Assembly (NCBI GenBank): GCA_014075215.1
Contig: CP046177.1
Location: 930,001-994,000, forward strand
Direction of reading: 5' to 3'
DNA from: Flavobacteriaceae bacterium
GTDB lineage: Bacteria; Bacteroidota; Bacteroidia; Flavobacteriales; Flavobacteriaceae
Length of the DNA: 64,000 nucleotides
Made by a program: the position numbers and the translations under genes. The first letter of the stretch is position 1. Each line of letters opens with the position of its first letter. The notes under the pieces are model-generated. The model was given only the letters and a program-made list of their open reading frames with translations. It searched no databases and was not told the DNA's origin. Positions 34,127-43,362 of the stretch are shown one piece after another.

Positions 34127-35791
34127 TCAAAAAAAGGCTTTCCAGCTAACCATAAGTTTTGAATTGCTAAAATCAAAAGTTGAAGAAGATGATTTGCCAA
34201 GCACATAGCCCAGGTTTATCTGAGAAGTATTGAGGGTGGTCAGATACCCTATTCCAAGGCCTAAAAGTGTTTCGTAAGTGTTGTTTATTTTTTTAGCCAC
34301 TCCAATATCCGATATGGAATACAAATACGATGTTGCAGAGGTTAAATACCTGTACTCAAGATTAAAGAAGGAATATTGAGGCGTAAATATACTTTGCTCA
34401 TTAAACCCTCGGATGCTATTTGCTCCTCCGATTCGATACACCTCATTATTTAAAAAAGAATCGGAAATCAATACTCCGGTTTCATTTTTCAGATAATACT
34501 GGTTTCTGCTGTTTAATACAAATAATTTTGAAAACTCCATATGGAATTTGGTTTGCTTTTCTGTTGGAAGAACAACACTGTTTCTGGTTCCAAACAGTAC
34601 TTCGACATATAAGGTAGTCATTGCCGTTTGAGTGTATTTGAACGTAGCATTTTTATAATGATATCCGACGCCGTATAGACTATTATCAAATGCTTCAACA
34701 GCATTATTCGTGATATCTTCTTTTAAATTGTTGGAAGTACGATCAGAATAATTAAAAGAAATCCCGGAGATATTATTGATCTTGTATGAGAGTTTAGCAT
34801 GAAACGAAGTGTTTAAAAAAGTAGAATCTTGTTTGTATAGGTCAAATTGCAGCTCCGGGCTCAACTTTGAATCAAAGATATACGGAATATTAGTTTTAAA
34901 AAAAAACGCCTGTCTTTCATTGCCGACACTATTCCACAATATGGATAAATGCTCGCCACCGTTCAAAATATTATTCAATTTCAAATCCAACATCCCGTTA
35001 AAGAGCAGCTCTCCACTGTTTTCATTTGAAGCAAAAGAAGCAATTCCGTCAATACTGTTATTATTTTTTTTCTTTAAATAGATGTAGAGCACCGTGGAAT
35101 CTTTGGTAAAAAGCACTTCAGGAGGTTTTATCTCACTTACAAAAGGCAATGCTTTTGTCAACCCGGAAATTTCTTTCAACTTTTCTTTATTAAAAAGAGC
35201 TCCTTTATTGATATTCAGATCATGTCGGATGATTTTTTTTGAAATGGCCTCATAACCTTTTACTATAAAAGCATCCACCCGTCTGCTCTTTTTCTCTTTC
35301 ACTTTTAGAGTTGCCGATAAAATAGTATCTTTCAGCCTGAATTTTTCCAAAGACACTTCGGCAAAGGATTTTCCCTCACGATCTTTACTCCTTGTCAAAG
35401 CTTCTAAAAAAGGTTCCACTTCAGCGGTTTTTAATACTAGCGTATCACCTCTCTTAGGATGATGAACCTGTTTAGGTATATATATATGTACGTTTGTTAC
35501 CCGAAAACCAAGTTTGAAAACTACGGTATATTTTCCTGCCGGTTCTTCCATAAATGAGGTTTCGTATAAAAAATACCCCTTTCTTTTTAGAAATCTCCCA
35601 ATTTTTTCAACCTCCAAATTCAAAGAATGCTTGTCTTTGTGAATCGTATCGTAAGCTATTTTTTGCAGGAATGCATGTTCAATAGCATCTTCTGCACTTA
35701 TTGTAAAGGTCAATTTTTGCGCAAAACTTCCCTGGATCAGTAAGCTGGCTACAAGAATATAGATACCGGATAAAAAACGAATACGAAACAT
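34127..35791 (-). CDS. Omp85/BamA-TamA-like outer membrane protein
   Basis: The 554-aa protein has a signal peptide (FLSGIYILVASLLIQGSFAQ), a periplasmic region with POTRA-like segments (about 30-240, including VDAFIVKGYEAISKKIIRHD and LFNKEKLKEISGLTKALPFV) and a C-terminal beta-barrel ending in aromatic VSWKAFF. The Omp85 loop motif appears as GGANSIRGFNEQS (IRGF for VRGF/Y). Such proteins insert or secrete other proteins at the outer membrane. ATG 35791 is chosen because the signal peptide starts there. It is shorter than BamA, so it is a TamA/TpsB-like paralogue. Confidence 0.8.
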   Translation of the reverse strand: MFRIRFLSGIYILVASLLIQGSFAQKLTFTISAEDAIEHAFLQKIAYDTIHKDKHSLNLEVEKIGRFLKRKGYFLYETSFMEEPAGKYTVVFKLGFRVTNVHIYIPKQVHHPKRGDTLVLKTAEVEPFLEALTRSKDREGKSFAEVSLEKFRLKDTILSATLKVKEKKSRRVDAFIVKGYEAISKKIIRHDLNINKGALFNKEKLKEISGLTKALPFVSEIKPPEVLFTKDSTVLYIYLKKKNNNSIDGIASFASNENSGELLFNGMLDLKLNNILNGGEHLSILWNSVGNERQAFFFKTNIPYIFDSKLSPELQFDLYKQDSTFLNTSFHAKLSYKINNISGISFNYSDRTSNNLKEDITNNAVEAFDNSLYGVGYHYKNATFKYTQTAMTTLYVEVLFGTRNSVVLPTEKQTKFHMEFSKLFVLNSRNQYYLKNETGVLISDSFLNNEVYRIGGANSIRGFNEQSIFTPQYSFFNLEYRYLTSATSYLYSISDIGVAKKINNTYETLLGLGIGYLTTLNTSQINLGYVLGKSSSSTFDFSNSKLMVSWKAFF

Positions 35792-36037
35792 AGGATGATA
35801 CCATTTGCGCTTTGATTTTACCTGAAAAAATAATATTGTTTTTTCAGTAATAACAAGGCAAAACTTTAAACTTGGAACTTTCAAACTTTAAACGGTATTA
35901 CGAATGATGTCAAAAATATAATAAAAACCGACGAGTTATCCATTTTTTTAAAAGGCTTGCCAAAAATAAAGTGGGTGCATAACATTTTGTCGCGAAATAG
36001 TTATTTTTAAGGATTAACTTTTAAAAGCGACACCATT

Positions 36038-36250
36038 ATGATTAGCGAAGAGGAATTTTTAGCCCAAGCCAAGAAGCGTTATCAAGCGATAGCAAAATTA
36101 TCAAACATAAAGAGTTACTATGATTACGAAAAGACTTTTGATCAAATATGGACGGACTATGGTCGAGAGGTTTTAGAGAGAAGTATAAGCGAACCATCTA
36201 AAGACAGGCGTAAAAAAAAACTTATCACGTTACGGAAAGATAGAGATTAA
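36038..36250 (+). CDS. ISKra4-type transposase, N-terminal frame
   Basis: The 70-aa product is the N-terminal helical part of the transposase (EEFLAQAKKRYQAIAKLSN, then KTFDQIWTDYGREVLERS). It ends 13 codons after the A9 run at 36212-36220. The downstream frame is open from the A-run onwards (NLSRYGKIEINN...), so loss of one A in the message, or a +1 shift, would join both parts into one transposase of about 400 aa. Confidence 0.85.
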   Translation: MISEEEFLAQAKKRYQAIAKLSNIKSYYDYEKTFDQIWTDYGREVLERSISEPSKDRRKKKLITLRKDRD

Positions 36251-36302
36251 CAACACTCATCCCTTTAGTGAAAAAGTCAATGGATTTAAGATAAGTCCCT
36301 AT

Positions 36303-37244
36303 ATGCAAGACAAAATGATTTATATTGGTCAAAACGATTGTTATGGAGATGGTCATGAAGTTTTATCGAATCTTCTAGGTGTTTCAGTCAATGCGATGCA
36401 GCTTTACAGAGTCACAGACTTTTATGGTGGTTTATTAGAGCAAGAAAAAGTATTGGAGGTTGATGCCGTTGAACCTGATATTCTTAAGGTAGATAACCAA
36501 GAGTGCATATATGCTATGGTCGATGGGTCGATGCTTTTCACTCGGGAAGAGGCTTGGAAAGAAGTAAAATTAGGCAGAATTTTTAAACAGAGTAGCTGTA
36601 TGGACATATCAAATAAACGTGGATGGATACGCCATTCGTTGTATGAAGCATATTTAGGCAAAGCTGATAAGTTTACAGATAGAATGGATAGATACTTAGG
36701 CTGTTACAGGAGTATTGATAAGCGACTGATTTTTGTTGGTGATGGTGCTAGATGGATATGGAAATGGGTAGATCAACATTACCCTTTTGCCACACAAATA
36801 TTGGATTGGTATCATGCTTTAGAACATTTACACGATTTTGCTAAGGTTTGTCTCTCTAATCAAGAGTCATATAACAGTTGGGTTGGTCAACAGGAGCAAC
36901 TACTAAAAAACAGTCAAGTAAATCAAGTCATTGAGAATATCAAAAACTTAGAATTGACAAAGCAAAATCAACGTAAACAACAAAGCCAACTTATCACATA
37001 TTATACCGAAAATAGGTCGCGTATGGACTATCAGCAATATCAAAATACAGGAGCAGGTATTATAGGATCTGGAGCCATAGAAGCAGCTAACAGGGAGGTT
37101 GTTCAAAAAAGAATGAAACTCTCTGGACAACGTTGGTCTAAAATTGGAGCTCAAAATATGCTCACATTAAGAACAACTAAACTGAGTGATAAATGGAACA
37201 AAGTAGTTAACCTAATCTGTACTGAGAAAAATAAAGCTGCTTAA
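36303..37244 (+). CDS. ISKra4-type transposase, catalytic frame
   Basis: The 313-aa part has the DDE core of the ISKra4 family: YAMVDGSMLFTREEAWKEVKLG, LIFVGDGARWIWKWV, ILDWYHALEHLHDFA and GSGAIEAANREVVQKRMKLSG with the final Glu. The frame is open back to the A9 tract at 36212, so the ATG at 36303 is probably internal to a recoded fusion protein. Confidence 0.9.
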   Translation: MQDKMIYIGQNDCYGDGHEVLSNLLGVSVNAMQLYRVTDFYGGLLEQEKVLEVDAVEPDILKVDNQECIYAMVDGSMLFTREEAWKEVKLGRIFKQSSCMDISNKRGWIRHSLYEAYLGKADKFTDRMDRYLGCYRSIDKRLIFVGDGARWIWKWVDQHYPFATQILDWYHALEHLHDFAKVCLSNQESYNSWVGQQEQLLKNSQVNQVIENIKNLELTKQNQRKQQSQLITYYTENRSRMDYQQYQNTGAGIIGSGAIEAANREVVQKRMKLSGQRWSKIGAQNMLTLRTTKLSDKWNKVVNLICTEKNKAA

Positions 37245-37282
37245 AACGACAAAATGTTATGCACCCAATAAAGTTTGGATAT

Positions 37283-37312
37283 TTGATTAAAAAGAAATTA
37301 ATTGTACATTTG
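37283..37312 (+). promoter_or_regulatory. rpsL operon promoter
   Basis: TTG at 37283-37285, 19 nt, TACATTTG at 37305-37312, followed by cgcactct. The same arrangement, with the same 19-nt spacer and the same cgcactct after the -7 box, lies in front of rplC (46357-46386), which makes both assignments strong. Confidence 0.75.
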
Positions 37313-37378
37313 CGCACTCTTAAAAAACGAGTTCAGAGAGTAAAATTTAATAAAAAACGAAAACAGTAACCTATTAGT

Positions 37379-37753
37379 ATGCCAACTATTCAACAATTAG
37401 TTCGTAAAGGAAGAACCAAAATAACTAAGAAGAGTAAATCGGCTGCTTTGACATCTTGTCCTCAAAGACGGGGCGTTTGTACGCGAGTGTATACCACTAC
37501 ACCTAAAAAACCCAATTCGGCTATGCGTAAAGTAGCCAGGGTAAGGTTGACCAATGGTAATGAAATCAATGCGTACATCCCGGGAGAAGGACATAATTTG
37601 CAAGAGCACTCGATAGTATTAGTTAGAGGCGGAAGAGTTAAAGATTTGCCTGGTGTAAAGTACCATATTGTACGTGGTGCTTTGGATACGGCGGGAGTTG
37701 AGGGAAGAACTCAACGCAGATCTAAGTACGGGGCAAAACGCCCGAAAAAGTAA
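37379..37753 (+). CDS. rpsL: 30S ribosomal protein S12
   Basis: S12 sits at the decoding centre and controls accuracy. The 124-aa protein has the universal TTPKKPNSAMRKVARVRL and GRVKDLPGVKYHIVRGALD segments. The Lys residues tied to streptomycin sensitivity (in TPKKPNS and PGVKYH) are both wild-type-like. It is the first gene of the rpsL-rpsG-fusA-rpsJ block and starts 66 nt after the promoter -7 box. Confidence 0.98.
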   Translation: MPTIQQLVRKGRTKITKKSKSAALTSCPQRRGVCTRVYTTTPKKPNSAMRKVARVRLTNGNEINAYIPGEGHNLQEHSIVLVRGGRVKDLPGVKYHIVRGALDTAGVEGRTQRRSKYGAKRPKK

Positions 37754-37775
37754 TATAACTTTTAAATGAAGAAAC

Positions 37776-38252
37776 ATGAGAAAAAGAAGATCTAAAAAAA
37801 GAGTTTTGTTACCCGACCCGAGGTTTAATGACCAGTTAGTCACTCGTTTTGTAAACAACCTGATGTGGGACGGTAAGAAATCCGTAGCATTCAAAGTATT
37901 CTACGATGCCATTGACATTGTAGAACAGAAAAAAGAAGATGAAGAAAAAACAGCGTTGGAAGTTTGGAAAGACGGCTTGTCTAATGTAATGCCACATGTA
38001 GAAGTACGTTCCAGGCGTGTGGGGGGAGCCACTTTTCAGATTCCCATGCAGATCAGACCCGACCGTAAAGTGTCTATGGCGGTCAAATGGATGATCTCGT
38101 ATGCCAGAAAGCGCAACGAAAAAACCATGGCACAACGCCTGGCTGCCGAAATCTTATCTGCGTCCAAAGAAGAAGGAGCAGCAGTTAAAAAAAGAGTAGA
38201 TACACACAAAATGGCAGAAGCCAACAAGGCATTCTCTCACTTTAGATTTTAG
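37776..38252 (+). CDS. rpsG: 30S ribosomal protein S7
   Basis: S7 nucleates assembly of the 30S head and contacts tRNA at the E site. The 158-aa product starts MRKRRSKKRVLLPDPRFND and has RRVGGATFQIPMQI and the C-terminal KMAEANKAFSHFRF. It lies 22 nt after rpsL and 5 nt before fusA. Confidence 0.98.
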   Translation: MRKRRSKKRVLLPDPRFNDQLVTRFVNNLMWDGKKSVAFKVFYDAIDIVEQKKEDEEKTALEVWKDGLSNVMPHVEVRSRRVGGATFQIPMQIRPDRKVSMAVKWMISYARKRNEKTMAQRLAAEILSASKEEGAAVKKRVDTHKMAEANKAFSHFRF

Positions 38253-38257
38253 TAAAA

Positions 38258-40375
38258 ATGGCCAGAGATTTAAAATTTACGAGAAATATAGGTATTGCCG
38301 CACATATCGATGCCGGCAAGACCACCACCACCGAGCGCATCCTCTATTATACAGGCGTATCTCATAAAATAGGTGAAGTACACGACGGCGCGGCAACCAT
38401 GGATTGGATGGAGCAGGAACAAGAAAGAGGGATTACCATTACCTCTGCTGCGACTACCTGTACATGGAATTTTCCGACTGAAAACGGAAAACCCACCGCA
38501 GATGCCAAAGGATACCACTTCAATATTATTGACACTCCGGGGCACGTAGACTTTACTGTGGAAGTAAACAGGTCATTACGTGTATTAGACGGGTTGGTAT
38601 TCTTATTTTCCGCCGTTGATGGCGTTGAACCGCAATCCGAAACCAACTGGAGATTGGCTGACAACTACAAAGTGCCCAGAATGGGATTTGTAAATAAGAT
38701 GGACCGCCAGGGATCTAACTTTCTGGCAGTATGTCAACAGGTAAAAGACATGCTGGGCTCCAATGCCGTACCTATTGTATTGCCCATTGGAGAAGAAGCA
38801 GATTTTAAAGGAATTGTAGATCTGGTAAAAAACAGAGCCATTGTATGGCACGAAGATACCCAGGGAGCCACATTTGATGTGATTGATATCCCGGAAGAAT
38901 TAAAAACCGAAGCTGCCGAACTAAGAGCAAACCTTATTGAAGAAGTAGCCGGATACGATGAAAACTTGTTGGAAAAATTTATGGAAGATGAAGATTCCAT
39001 TACGGAAGAAGAAGTGCATGCCGCACTAAGAGCTGCCGTTATGGACATGTCTATCATTCCTATGATTTGTGGCTCCGCATTTAAAAATAAAGGAGTTCAG
39101 TTTTTACTGGATGCCGTATGCCGTTACCTGCCATCTCCGACAGATAAGGAAGCTATTGTAGGAACAAACCCGAATACCGGAGAAGAAATTGCTCGTAAAC
39201 CCGATGCAAAAGAACCCTTTTCCGCATTGGCATTTAAAATTGCAACAGACCCTTTCGTAGGGCGTTTGGCATTTTTCAGAGCTTATTCCGGACGTTTGGA
39301 TGCCGGTTCCTATGTCATGAACAACCGTTCCGGTAAAAAAGAACGTATTTCGCGTATCTACCAGATGCACTCCAATAAACAAAATGCCATTGAGTATATA
39401 GAAGCCGGAGATATTGGAGCTGCCGTAGGTTTTAAAGACATTAAAACAGGAGATACTCTGTCTTCGGAAAAACACCCTATCGTATTAGAATCCATGAATT
39501 TTCCGGATCCGGTAATCGGTATTGCCGTAGAACCCAAAACCAAAGCAGATATTGATAAATTAGGACTGTCTTTGGGAAAACTGGCGGAAGAAGACCCTAC
39601 CTTTACGGTAAGAACAGATGAAGCCTCCGGGCAGACCATTATTTCCGGAATGGGTGAGTTGCATTTGGACATTATTGTAGACCGCCTCAAACGCGAGTTC
39701 AAAGTAGATGTCAACCAGGGACAACCACAGGTAGAATACAAAGAAGCATTGACCGCAAAGGCAGACCACAGAGAAGTATATAAAAAACAATCGGGCGGTA
39801 GAGGTAAGTTTGCCGATATTATATTTACGATGGAACCTGCCGAAGAAGGAAAACAAGGCCTGGAATTTATTTCCAAAATCAAAGGAGGAAATATACCCAA
39901 AGAATTTATTCCGTCCGTAGAAAAAGGATTTAAAGAAGCAATGAAAAACGGCCCGCTGGCCGGGTACGAAGTGGATGCGATGAAGATTACGCTCAAAGAC
40001 GGCTCTTTCCACGCGGTAGATTCTGACCAGCTATCTTTTGAATTAGCTGCAAAATTAGGATACAAAGCCGCTGCCCAACAAGCAAAGGCCGTGGTTATGG
40101 AGCCTATTATGAAACTGGAAGTGCTGACGCCCGAAGAAAATATGGGAGATATTGTCGGCGACCTGAACAGGCGTAGAGGCCAGGTATCGGATATGTCGGA
40201 CAGGGCAGGATCTAAGGTAGTGAAAGCTACGGTGCCCCTGTCGGAAATGTTCGGTTATGTTACGGCATTGAGAACCCTGTCTTCCGGTAGAGCAACCTCT
40301 ACTATGGAATTTTCTCACTATGCGGAAACACCGATCGTCATTTCGGAAGAAGTCATTGCAAAAGTTAAGAGTTAA
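38258..40375 (+). CDS. fusA: Elongation factor G
   Basis: EF-G is the GTPase that drives translocation and ribosome recycling. The 705-aa protein has all five domains: G1 AHIDAGKTTTTERILYYTG, switch II DTPGHVDFTVEV, NKMDR, domain IV with QVEYKEAL, and the C-terminal TVPLSEMFGYVTALRTLSSGRA. The length is typical for the translocation factor. It lies 5 nt after rpsG and 80 nt before rpsJ; the spacer contains agagttataaagtt low-complexity sequence. Confidence 0.98.
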   Translation: MARDLKFTRNIGIAAHIDAGKTTTTERILYYTGVSHKIGEVHDGAATMDWMEQEQERGITITSAATTCTWNFPTENGKPTADAKGYHFNIIDTPGHVDFTVEVNRSLRVLDGLVFLFSAVDGVEPQSETNWRLADNYKVPRMGFVNKMDRQGSNFLAVCQQVKDMLGSNAVPIVLPIGEEADFKGIVDLVKNRAIVWHEDTQGATFDVIDIPEELKTEAAELRANLIEEVAGYDENLLEKFMEDEDSITEEEVHAALRAAVMDMSIIPMICGSAFKNKGVQFLLDAVCRYLPSPTDKEAIVGTNPNTGEEIARKPDAKEPFSALAFKIATDPFVGRLAFFRAYSGRLDAGSYVMNNRSGKKERISRIYQMHSNKQNAIEYIEAGDIGAAVGFKDIKTGDTLSSEKHPIVLESMNFPDPVIGIAVEPKTKADIDKLGLSLGKLAEEDPTFTVRTDEASGQTIISGMGELHLDIIVDRLKREFKVDVNQGQPQVEYKEALTAKADHREVYKKQSGGRGKFADIIFTMEPAEEGKQGLEFISKIKGGNIPKEFIPSVEKGFKEAMKNGPLAGYEVDAMKITLKDGSFHAVDSDQLSFELAAKLGYKAAAQQAKAVVMEPIMKLEVLTPEENMGDIVGDLNRRRGQVSDMSDRAGSKVVKATVPLSEMFGYVTALRTLSSGRATSTMEFSHYAETPIVISEEVIAKVKS

Positions 40376-40455
40376 GAGTTATAAAGTTAGGAGTTATAAA
40401 GTTGAAAGTTTATAAAAACCAATAACCATCAACTACCAACCAATAACCAAAAAAT

Positions 40456-40761
40456 ATGAGTCAAAAAATCAGAATAAAATTAAAATCGTACGATTATAGT
40501 TTGGTAGACAAATCTGCCGAAAAGATCGTAAAAACGGTAAAAAGCACCGGAGCTGTTGTAAACGGCCCGATTCCTTTACCTACCAACAAGAAGATATTTA
40601 CGGTATTGCGTTCGCCTCACGTAAATAAAAAATCGAGAGAACAATTCCAGTTAGCTGCTTATAAGAGACTGTTAGATATTTACAGTTCTTCTTCCAAAAC
40701 CATAGATGCGCTGATGAAACTGGAACTGCCAAGCGGTGTGGAAGTAGAAATAAAAGTATAA
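40456..40761 (+). CDS. rpsJ: 30S ribosomal protein S10
   Basis: S10 (NusE) is part of the 30S head and of antitermination complexes. The 101-aa protein has IRIKLKSYDYSLVDKSAEKI, GPIPLPTNKKIFTVLRSPHVNKKSREQF and TIDALMKLELPSGVEVEIKV. It closes the first ribosomal block. rplC, its usual next gene, lies 5.9 kb further on behind an independent promoter. Confidence 0.98.
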   Translation: MSQKIRIKLKSYDYSLVDKSAEKIVKTVKSTGAVVNGPIPLPTNKKIFTVLRSPHVNKKSREQFQLAAYKRLLDIYSSSSKTIDALMKLELPSGVEVEIKV

Positions 40762-40991
40762 GAAGCTCTTTTACGGTTGGTGAGTCTAAAAACAAAGATT
40801 GATTTTAGTCCTTTGCGAGTTTATAAAAAATGGAATACGCCCGAATGCTTAAACGGAATCATTAGAACATTTTTTAAATTTTTATAACTTTCAACATACT
40901 CAAACATCGAAAAAAACAAAATATATTTTTCATATATAAAAAATATGTATATTTGCCGGAATTAAGTAATTATTAATATATAAAGATAAGA

Positions 40992-41635
40992 ATGAAAATT
41001 AACAAAATTATTCAAAATGTAGCTAAAGTTAGCAGACAAACGATAGCTGTTTGTATGATCTTAGCGGGACTTTCCGGATTTGCTCAAGTGGGGGTGGGTA
41101 CAGCTGGACCTGCAACAACGTTAGATATAGTAGGCTCCGGCGCTTCCGGAACCAGTAATAATACAGGCGGAGCTTTAGCCAGTGCCGATGGCTAACAGTC
41201 CCTCGTGTAAGTACAAATATGACCGGTACTCCTGCTAGTGGAGTAAGGGTAGGACAACTTGTATATAGTACGAATGCTTCTTCAACAGGGTTTTACTATT
41301 GGAATGGTAGTGCTTGGATTGCTTTAGTACCTGCTTCTGGCCCTGACTTTACGGTTGGTACAATTTTAACTGTAGATGCGATAACAAATGGCGATCAATC
41401 GGCAAATACAGCTAATAACGTATTCCATGTTACCAACACTGGTAGTGGACCTGGGAGTCAACCTATGACATTACCAACACCGTCTAGTAATGCGGGTCGT
41501 ATTATAACTATTAAAAATAGTGGTGCTAGAGGTATACTATTTACAAATGCCCATAACTCTGTAATTCCTCTACAAGGCACTGCTGGAGGTGCTCTTATTT
41601 GTGATGTGGTAACTTGGATTAACCTTTTCCAGTAG
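40992..41635 (+). pseudogene. Frameshifted secreted surface protein
   Basis: The first frame (40992-41195) encodes a signal peptide (TIAVCMILAGLSGFAQ) and VGVGTAGPATTLDIVGSG. After GGALASADG a premature stop occurs, and the next frame (from about 41190, ...VSTNMTGTPASGVRVGQLVY) continues with STGFYYWNGSAWIAL to 41635. Insertion of one base near 41190 would give one protein of about 214 aa. The pattern (VGVGT.xPxTTLD, then LVYSTNxxxxGFYYWNGSAWI) is common in flavobacterial surface/adhesin-like proteins. The frameshift may be real or a sequencing error. A TATATTTG -7-like box lies at 40948-40955. Confidence 0.75.
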
Positions 41636-41721
41636 TAGGTTAGTTAGTTTATAGGATAGGAGTTATTATATCTATTCTACTTCAAATAAAATTAAAGTAA
41701 TTAATTATAAGTAATAATATC

Positions 41722-42474
41722 ATGAGAAATACATTAATAATATTATGTCTTTTTGGATGTTTGACAACTTCTTTTGGACAGCTTAGAATATCGGAAGGGA
41801 CTAATACTTCAGGGAATAATAGTATGGCTTTTATAGATGGATCTAGTTCCTCTAGTTTCAACGCATTCTTCGGAGCTAGTAAGGGGATTCTTTTTCCAAG
41901 AACGGATCTAACTCAAGTTGCCACTAGTAGTGCAAGCCATCAAGTTTTTGATAGAAACAGTATAGGGTCAATCACTAATAATCCAAACTATTATGATGGT
42001 CTGGTAGTATTTAACACAGGGTCAGGTCCAATACCGGCTGATGGTATGGGAACAAGTGCAAAGCCTGTATCACTTGGTTTTTATTACTATAGAAATACAA
42101 GTTCTACATGGAATGGCGGAACATGGATACCTATGGACTCCTCTTCCAGTGCCACTGCAATTACTCTGGGCACGCCTAGGTCTACCGGTACAAGAAATGC
42201 GGCCGGAGATGAAGTGTTGGTGGTTCAGTTAACAGGTGTTACAAATGGTACAACTACAGAAATCGATTTAACAGAAACGGCTGATTTACCAATAAATGCA
42301 GTAAAACAGTTTAGAAGAGCAGATATTTATAATGCAGCAGGGGTTTTGGTAATGATGGCAACAGGTGCTTACAATTCGGCTACAAATGTAGTTGTTACAG
42401 GGAATGGTTCATTCAATACATTATTGCCTGCTGCTAATGATTATACAGTAGAATTATACTATACGGCAAATTAA
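41722..42474 (+). CDS. Secreted surface protein, GFYYYxxxxxWxxGxW type
   Basis: The 250-aa protein has a signal peptide (LIILCLFGCLTTSFGQ) and a central motif GLVVFNTGSG...LGFYYYRNTSSTWNGGTWIPM of the same kind as the preceding gene. A C-terminal beta-rich, Thr/Asn-rich domain follows (VVVTGNGSFNTLLPAANDYT). These proteins are probably surface-exposed. The function is unknown. A strong terminator follows at 42529. Confidence 0.75.
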   Translation: MRNTLIILCLFGCLTTSFGQLRISEGTNTSGNNSMAFIDGSSSSSFNAFFGASKGILFPRTDLTQVATSSASHQVFDRNSIGSITNNPNYYDGLVVFNTGSGPIPADGMGTSAKPVSLGFYYYRNTSSTWNGGTWIPMDSSSSATAITLGTPRSTGTRNAAGDEVLVVQLTGVTNGTTTEIDLTETADLPINAVKQFRRADIYNAAGVLVMMATGAYNSATNVVVTGNGSFNTLLPAANDYTVELYYTAN

Positions 42475-42528
42475 AAATATATAGAAAGTACTACGTATAA
42501 GCGTACGTACTTCTCTAAATTATTAGGG

Positions 42529-42564
42529 AAAAGCCTTATTCATATATGAATAAGGCTTTTTTAT
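42529..42564 (+). terminator. Intrinsic terminator
   Basis: The perfect stem aaaagccttattcat / atgaataaggctttt with a 3-4 nt loop is followed by further T residues. It terminates the surface-protein transcript. Confidence 0.88.
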
Positions 42565-42608
42565 GCGCTTTAGAAAAGTTAGAAAGTTGAGACCTTTGCA
42601 GAAAACTT

Positions 42609-42798
42609 GGATCAATCCGAAAACTTGTGGGATTTTAAAGATATTATTGAAAACATTTAAATTGAGTCAATCGCAAAAGCATCATTCAATAGAGTTTAAA
42701 AACTTAATAAACAGTTATTTAATGGATATTCATTTAAAAAAAATCTGAAATGATAAAATTTTTATTCAAGTCTTCCTCACAACTTTTTTGCTTGATCC
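42609..42798. mobile_element. 190-bp non-autonomous ISL3-like element
   Basis: Both ends read inward start ggatcaa (ggatcaatccgaaaacttgtgg and ggatcaagcaaaaaagttgt), like the ends of the ISAon1-type element at 12427-13939. An 8-bp duplication gaaaactt flanks it (42601-42608, 42799-42806). It holds no credible gene; a short basic frame across it is incidental. Just upstream, gagacctttgca at 42589-42600 resembles one end of the 162-bp miniature element. Confidence 0.72.
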
Positions 42799-43039
42799 GA
42801 AAACTTGAAACCTGAAACTATATGATAAAATAATAAGGCCCCGAAAGCTAACGAGACCTGATTTATTATCCCCTTCTTATTATATAAAATTGTTTCTATA
42901 AAAAATGCTCTTTCTCAATTGCACCGTATCAAAACTTTAACCAAGTATAAGCTTTTTATTTGAAACTTCCTAATTTTTAGCAATATATTTTCTAAAAAGA
43001 TAGTCATTATTACCTGTTAAAAAATACCAATCACTTCTG

Positions 43040-43197
43040 ATACCATTTCTCACTTAAATTTACTCACTAAAAATTGCCCTTTTTCGCTTATGCTTCAAAA
43101 TAAAACGAAACCGTAGCGCTATGTTTACCTTTTCTTTTTTGCCTAATCAAAAAATAGCTGTTTTTTAATTTGAGTAAATTTAAGTGAGAAATGGTAT
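43040..43197. repeat. 158-bp inverted-repeat element, ATACCATTT ends
   Basis: A terminal inverted repeat of about 27 bp (ataccatttctcacttaa at the left end, its complement at the right) encloses an A/T-rich core with ccgtagcgctatg. No clear target duplication is visible. Similar single ends occur at 4051 and 14104. The 888-base spacer 42475-43362 contains the terminator, the 190-bp ISL3-like element and this repeat; no gene was seen in the remainder. Confidence 0.75.
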
Positions 43198-43362
43198 GAA
43201 ACTTTTTTATATCGGTTATTATTCGAAATTATTTAAAAGAAAAATGATGATTTTTTTATTTATTTAAAAGTCTATTATAGAGTTTGAAAAGAAAGTTCCG
43301 GGTTTTAAGTTTCAGGTTCCGGGCTTGTGTTTTTTAACCTGAAACGTAGAACCTGAAACTTT

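Larger units (their letters stand above)
35973..37266 (+). mobile_element. ISKra4-type insertion sequence, copy 1
   Basis: The 1294-bp element has perfect 20-bp terminal inverted repeats (gggtgcataacattttgtcg and complement) and an 8-bp duplication aataaagt (35965-35972, 37267-37274). It encodes a two-frame transposase. Identical-length copies lie at 45046-46339 and 62363-63656. The right end is 16 bp from the -33 box of the rpsL promoter. Confidence 0.95.

Noticed and set aside
38270..40318. Several ORFs antisense to fusA, up to 235 aa
   Set aside because: They mirror the strongly biased codons of fusA, lack starts with context or recognisable domains, and are shadows.
42563..42748. 61-aa basic ORF
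   Set aside because: It lies across a relic end and the 190-bp non-autonomous element; no family resemblance.
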